Assembly: GCA_017518225.1 (NCBI GenBank)
Contig: JAFWVV010000032.1
Coordinates: 1 to 64,000, forward strand
DNA: 64,000 nucleotides
Origin: Oscillospiraceae bacterium
GTDB lineage: Bacteria > Bacillota > Clostridia > Oscillospirales > Oscillospiraceae
Direction: 5' to 3'
This document shows positions 60,531-64,000 of this stretch, piece by piece; within the stretch, counting starts at the first letter, position 1, and each line of letters begins with the position of its first letter. The position numbers were made by a program, and so were the translations under genes. The notes below the pieces were generated by a model. It had not been told where the DNA came from. It made no database searches and worked only from the letters and a program-made list of their open reading frames with translations.

Positions 60531-60613
60531 TCTTCACTCTTCACTCTTCACTGGAAAAAGTCGCTGAGGAAAACGGAGAGATGAGAGAAAAACGAAGAGA
60601 GAAGAGTGAAGAG
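60531..60613. repeat. Short heptamer tandem repeats in inverted arrangement
   Basis: TCTTCAC three times in tandem (60531-60551), then 50 bp later the complementary GAAGAGTGAAGAG (60601-60613). Together they could form a MITE-like or stem-loop remnant between the Nudix gene and tRNA-Leu. Confidence 0.5.
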
Positions 60614-60616
60614 AAC

Positions 60617-60651
60617 AAAAAGAAAAAGCCGCTGTCGCGACTTTTTCTTTT
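60617..60651 (-). terminator. Terminator of the tRNA-Leu gene
   Basis: 16-bp stem with one mismatch between AAAAAGAAAAAGCCGC and GCGACTTTTTCTTTTT, loop TGTC; U-rich on the minus side. Confidence 0.8.
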
Positions 60652-60736
60652 TGGTGCGAGAGAGGAGACTTGAACTCCCACGTCGGTTGACACACGCCCC
60701 TCAAACGTGCCTGTCTACCTGTTCCAGCACTCTCGC
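60652..60736 (-). tRNA. tRNA-Leu (anticodon GAG)
   Basis: 85 nt with encoded CCA and a long variable arm. Acceptor stem GCGAGAG/CTCTCGC; anticodon loop TTTGAGG within GCACG...CGTGT; T-arm GAGTTCAAGTCTC. Confidence 0.95.
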
Positions 60737-60814
60737 TTATTTTGCGCCGATGCATCGATTGCATTGAAAACCGCGTTCATCTTGGTGGCGCATGCCGCAT
60801 TTAAGGCAAGAGGT

Positions 60815-60842
60815 ATTATAGCAGATTATTCTGTCTTGTCAA
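60815..60842 (-). promoter_or_regulatory. Promoter of tRNA-Leu
   Basis: Minus strand TTGACA (60837-60842), 16-bp spacer, TATAAT (60815-60820). The -35 lies inside the 3' end of the preceding membrane-protein gene. Confidence 0.8.
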
Positions 60843-62049
60843 GCGTTTTTTCCGGCGAGCGGCGTAAAAGCACGAGAAAAGCCGCACCGAGCAGGCAAAG
60901 AACGACGATCAGCGCGCGGGCGCCGTGGTGCATCAGCAGCAGATAGCGCATGACGAGATAGGCGTAATAGCCCAGCAGCGAGGCGAATTGCGTCAGCGCC
61001 GCCACGGGTGCGAGCAGCGGAATACCGAAGGCGATCACCAGCGTGAGAATATCGGCGGCAAAGAAATAGCGGTCGTGCATGTGCGGCAGCAGGAAGGGGA
61101 TACCGACGGCAAAGAGCGCGGCGGCAATGATAAACAGCCGTGTGTCCATGCGTTTGCGGAAGATCAGGCAGAGCGCCAGCAGCAGCGACATGAAGAGAAA
61201 GGCGGCGAAGATGCCTGCCGTCGCGGCGGCCTCCGGCTGCGCCACGTTGCGGAAAAAAGCATAGATGGAGGAGGAGTTATAGTTAAGTCCGCTGCCAATG
61301 CTGCCGGTCTGGCTCGTGTAGAGCGTGATGGTCTCAATGAGCGGCCGCCCGGCAATCACCGCGGGCAGCACAAGCACAAGATAAGTCAGCGGGAAAACGG
61401 GCAAATGCTTCCAGCGAATTTTGCCGCTGAAAAACAGCGCGGCAAAGACCGGCATGATAAACACCGCCTGCAGCTTGAAGCCGAAGGACAGCGCCAGCAG
61501 GATCATCGCGCGAACGGGCTTGTCCTCCAGCGCGTCCGCCAGCGCCAGCACTGCCAGCGCGACATAAACGCCGTCGCACTGCCCCCAGAAAGCGCCGTTG
61601 AGAAAGACGGTGGGCAGAAACAGCACGGCGAAAAAGCTGCCCATGCGCCGCAGCGGGCTGTCGCTCATGAGAGAGACCAGCCGCATCACGCCCCAGGCGA
61701 GCAGTACGTCAAAGGCAATGCTCAGGAGCTTGATGAGGTACAGATCCGGGATCGAGGAATAGGAAAAGAGCGCGAGAAAATAGAGATAGGGGATATTATA
61801 GTTGCCGACCGACTGATTCAACGCGCGAAAACCGCCGTTTTCGCGGTAGAAAGCGACCCAGCGCGAGAGAAAATTCTGATAGTCCAGGGTCTCGTAGCGC
61901 AGCGCCAAAAGCCGCGGCACGAACGCCGCCAGCAGCAGCGTGACGGCGACCGACCAGAGCGCGCCGCTTTTCAAAAGGCCGGCGCGATAGAGTAAAAACA
62001 GCGCAAACAGCGCCTCAATCAGCAGTAAAATGCTTACACGAGCATCCAT
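60826..62049 (-). CDS. Multispanning glycosyltransferase-like membrane protein (GT-C type)
   Basis: A 407-residue protein with about ten hydrophobic segments. RYETLDYQNFLSRWVAFYRE and NGAFWGQCDGVYVALAVLAL (W-G-Q-x-D-G) resemble the GT87/PIG-V-like mannosyl- or glycosyltransferases of the GT-C fold, which use lipid-linked sugars at the outer face of the membrane. No acceptor can be named. Divergent from rpoB. Confidence 0.75.
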   Translation of the reverse strand: MDARVSILLLIEALFALFLLYRAGLLKSGALWSVAVTLLLAAFVPRLLALRYETLDYQNFLSRWVAFYRENGGFRALNQSVGNYNIPYLYFLALFSYSSIPDLYLIKLLSIAFDVLLAWGVMRLVSLMSDSPLRRMGSFFAVLFLPTVFLNGAFWGQCDGVYVALAVLALADALEDKPVRAMILLALSFGFKLQAVFIMPVFAALFFSGKIRWKHLPVFPLTYLVLVLPAVIAGRPLIETITLYTSQTGSIGSGLNYNSSSIYAFFRNVAQPEAAATAGIFAAFLFMSLLLALCLIFRKRMDTRLFIIAAALFAVGIPFLLPHMHDRYFFAADILTLVIAFGIPLLAPVAALTQFASLLGYYAYLVMRYLLLMHHGARALIVVLCLLGAAFLVLLRRSPEKTLDKTE

Positions 62050-62116
62050 AGAAACACCTCGATATGAAAAATGGCAGGAGAGCCGCTCTCCCGCCGGAAA
62101 AAACTATAAAAAACAC

Positions 62117-62146
62117 TTGACGAAACAGGGGTAAAAGGTGTAAAAT
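62117..62146 (+). promoter_or_regulatory. Promoter of rpoB
   Basis: TTGACG (62117-62122), 18-bp spacer, TAAAAT (62141-62146). A second possible -10 (TAAAAT near 62220) lies in the leader. Confidence 0.65.
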
Positions 62147-62294
62147 AACTTGCTATGTTTATTTAAGGAAAATGCACATCTACCCCCACTATCTGTTGAA
62201 AGCATAGCATACCGACCGAGTAAAATCAACACCGGGCGAAAAGAAAAAAGCAACGCACCCGGGTGTTTGCAAATTGGACAAGGAGAGTGCGCAC

Positions 62295-64000
62295 ATGACG
62301 AAAGACGTTCTCTACGGCAAAACTCTGCGAAAGAGCTTTGCCCGCACCCAGGAGATCATGGACATGCCCAATCTGCTGGAGATTCAGAAGAGCTCCTACC
62401 AGTGGTTCCTCAATCAGGGATTGCGCGAGGTCTTCAAGGACACCGACACGGTGGTTGATTTCTCCGGCAAGCTGAAGCTGAGCTTCATTGATTTCTCCAT
62501 GGATGAAAAGCCCAAATACAGCGAGGAGGAGTGCAAGGCGCGCGACGCGACCTATGCGGCGCCTCTCAAGGTTCGCGTCCACCTGGAAAACACGGAGACG
62601 GGGCAGATCTTGAATCAGGAAATCTTTATGGGTGATTTCCCGATTATGACCGATGGCGGCACCTTCATCATCAACGGTGCGGAGCGTGTTATCGTATCCC
62701 AGATCGTTCGCTCGCCCGGCGTGTATTTCGAGCATACGACGGACAAGGCGATGATGAACATCTACGCCGCTACGGTGATCCCGTACCATGGCGCATGGCT
62801 GGAGTACGAGACGGACGCCAACGACATCTTTAACGTCCGCATCGACAAAAACCGCAAGCTGCCGATCACCTGTTTTTTGAAGGCGATGGGTTCCTACGAC
62901 GAAAACCGGCCCACCACCTGGCTCAGCTGCGTGGACGCGCCGGAGATGGGCGCGATCACCAACGAGCGGCTGAAGGAGATCTTCGGCGAGGACGAGCGCA
63001 TCATCGCGACGCTGGCCAAAGACAGCGCGGCTGATCGCAACGAGTGCCTGCTGGAGATCTACCGCAAGCTGCGTCCCGGCGACCCCCCGACGGTGGAGTC
63101 CGCCGAGAGCCTGCTGGACGGCCTGTTCTTTGATCGCCGCCGTTACGACATCTCCAACGTTGGACGCTATAAGTTTAATAAGAAGCTCTCCCTGTTCCCC
63201 CGTATCGCGGGCTTTACGCTGGCCGAGCCGGTGGTCGATCCGATGACCGGCGAGCTGCTGTATGAGGACGGTCAGGTTCTCAGCCGCGAGGATGCGCGCC
63301 GGATCGACGAGGCCGGCGTCGTGGCTGTGGTGCTGAGCGTTGACGGAAAGCGCGTGCGCGTGTTCTCCAACGGTTTTGTGGATATGGCCCGCTTTGTGGA
63401 CTTTGATCCGGCGGAAGTCGGCGTCACCGAAAAGGTGCGCGGAAACGTCCTGCGCAATCTCCTGAGCCAGTATGAGGGTGAGGCGCTGAAGGAGGCGATC
63501 CGCGAGAATATCGAGGTGCTGATTCCGAAGCACATCGTCGTGGACGACATGTTCTCCTCCGTCAACTACCTCAACTGCCTTGCGCACGGCATCGGCGAGG
63601 CGGACGACATCGACCATCTGGGCAACCGCCGTGTGCGCTGTGTGGGCGAGCTGCTGCAGAACCAGTTCCGCATCGGCTTTAGCCGCATGGAGCGCGTGAT
63701 CCGCGAGCGCATGACGCTGCAGGATCTCGATATCGTCACCCCGCAGAGCCTCATCAACATCCGCCCGGTGACCGCGGCGATCAAGGAGTTTTTCGGCTCC
63801 TCGCCGCTGAGCCAGTTTATGGATCAGACCAACCCGCTTGCCGAACTGACGCACAAGCGCCGTATGTCCGCGCTGGGGCCCGGCGGTTTGAGCCGCGAGC
63901 GTGCCAGCTTTGATGTGCGTGACGTTCACTACAGCCACTACGGGCGTCTCTGCCCGATTGAGACGCCGGAAGGCCCAAACATCGGCCTGATCAACTATCT
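62295..64000 (+). CDS. rpoB: RNA polymerase beta subunit, 3' end outside window
   Basis: The first 568 codons are present and run off the right edge. Signatures: [51 protein letters not shown], and the rifampicin region [20 protein letters not shown] followed by [13 protein letters not shown], then [19 protein letters not shown]. The rif-determining residues are wild type (Gln in SQF, Asp in MDQ, His in THK, Ser in SAL), so no resistance mutation is seen. The start is behind AGGAGAGTGCGCAC; leader about 150 nt. Strand is opposite to the upstream membrane-protein gene; rplJ-rplL is not upstream. Confidence 0.97.
   Translation, partial: MTKDVLYGKTLRKSFARTQEIMDMPNLLEIQKSSYQWFLNQGLREVFKDTDTVVDFSGKLKLSFIDFSMDEKPKYSEEECKARDATYAAPLKVRVHLENTETGQILNQEIFMGDFPIMTDGGTFIINGAERVIVSQIVRSPGVYFEHTTDKAMMNIYAATVIPYHGAWLEYETDANDIFNVRIDKNRKLPITCFLKAMGSYDENRPTTWLSCVDAPEMGAITNERLKEIFGEDERIIATLAKDSAADRNECLLEIYRKLRPGDPPTVESAESLLDGLFFDRRRYDISNVGRYKFNKKLSLFPRIAGFTLAEPVVDPMTGELLYEDGQVLSREDARRIDEAGVVAVVLSVDGKRVRVFSNGFVDMARFVDFDPAEVGVTEKVRGNVLRNLLSQYEGEALKEAIRENIEVLIPKHIVVDDMFSSVNYLNCLAHGIGEADDIDHLGNRRVRCVGELLQNQFRIGFSRMERVIRERMTLQDLDIVTPQSLINIRPVTAAIKEFFGSSPLSQFMDQTNPLAELTHKRRMSALGPGGLSRERASFDVRDVHYSHYGRLCPIETPEGPNIGLINY

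Noticed and set aside
62226..63938. 570-codon minus-strand frame inside rpoB
   Set aside because: Antisense shadow of a highly conserved gene; no signal for translation.

Overview
The window reads as chromosomal DNA of a fairly GC-rich, low-complexity-promoter member of the Firmicutes, most likely an Oscillospirales/Ruminococcaceae-type gut Clostridium. The reasons are AddAB instead of RecBCD, SpoIIQ-like and SpoVB-like proteins, an Rrf2/NifS/NifU iron-sulfur operon, sugar ABC permeases with a large solute-binding lipoprotein, consensus TTGACA-17-TATAAT promoters, AGGAGG-type ribosome binding sites and several TTG/GTG starts. This placement is inference; no rRNA is present.

Layout. 1-4200: zinc-ribbon membrane protein (cut by the window edge), SLOG protein, FMN riboswitch plus ribU, a SpoVB-like flippase and a cytidylate-kinase-like protein. 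4242-12346: addB-addA and a ferredoxin-type aldo/keto reductase. 12505-20403: a block of exported proteins with Pro/Thr linkers (RCC1 repeats, transglutaminase fusion, phosphodiester glycosidase, LRR lipoprotein, class A beta-lactamase-like protein), with a 147-bp nested palindrome between two of them. 20561-23494: MATE pump coupled to a second cytidylate-kinase-like gene, and proC. 23560-33833: a two-component system divergent from an 827-residue solute-binding lipoprotein, followed by two sugar permeases that share an operon with an HlyD-type adaptor and a MacB-periplasmic-domain protein but no ATPase. 33984-37819: iscR-nifS-nifU, dut, acyl-ACP thioesterase, Nudix. 37935-43389: heterodimeric ABC exporter whose first gene is frameshifted, mntP, VanY peptidase and a small frameshifted membrane ORF. 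43511-51084: lipoprotein pullulanase, aminotransferase, TSUP transporter, three small Xre regulators (two sharing a C-terminal module), a repeat derived from tRNA-Glu, tRNA-Glu, tRNA-Met and a SpoIIQ-like peptidase. 51238-55366: enolase, a probable unassigned ~190-nt structured RNA with its own strong promoter and terminator, LysR regulator, methionine gamma-lyase. 55510-60736: a seven-gene operon (ADP-ribosyltransferase, nucleotidyltransferase-like partner, GNAT, Nudix, VanZ, HD, pyroglutamyl peptidase), two more Nudix genes and tRNA-Leu. 60826-64000: a multispanning glycosyltransferase-like protein and the 5' part of rpoB.

How they fit together: most of the window is housekeeping (DNA repair, Fe-S assembly, glycolysis, transcription) interleaved with cell-envelope functions. 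The parts that are least explained by known systems are the permease/HlyD/MacB operon with its two-component system, the ADP-ribosyltransferase/nucleotidyltransferase pair with overlapping reading frames, the putative RNA upstream of eno, and several small palindromic or tRNA-derived repeats. No CRISPR array, transposase, phage or plasmid gene was seen.
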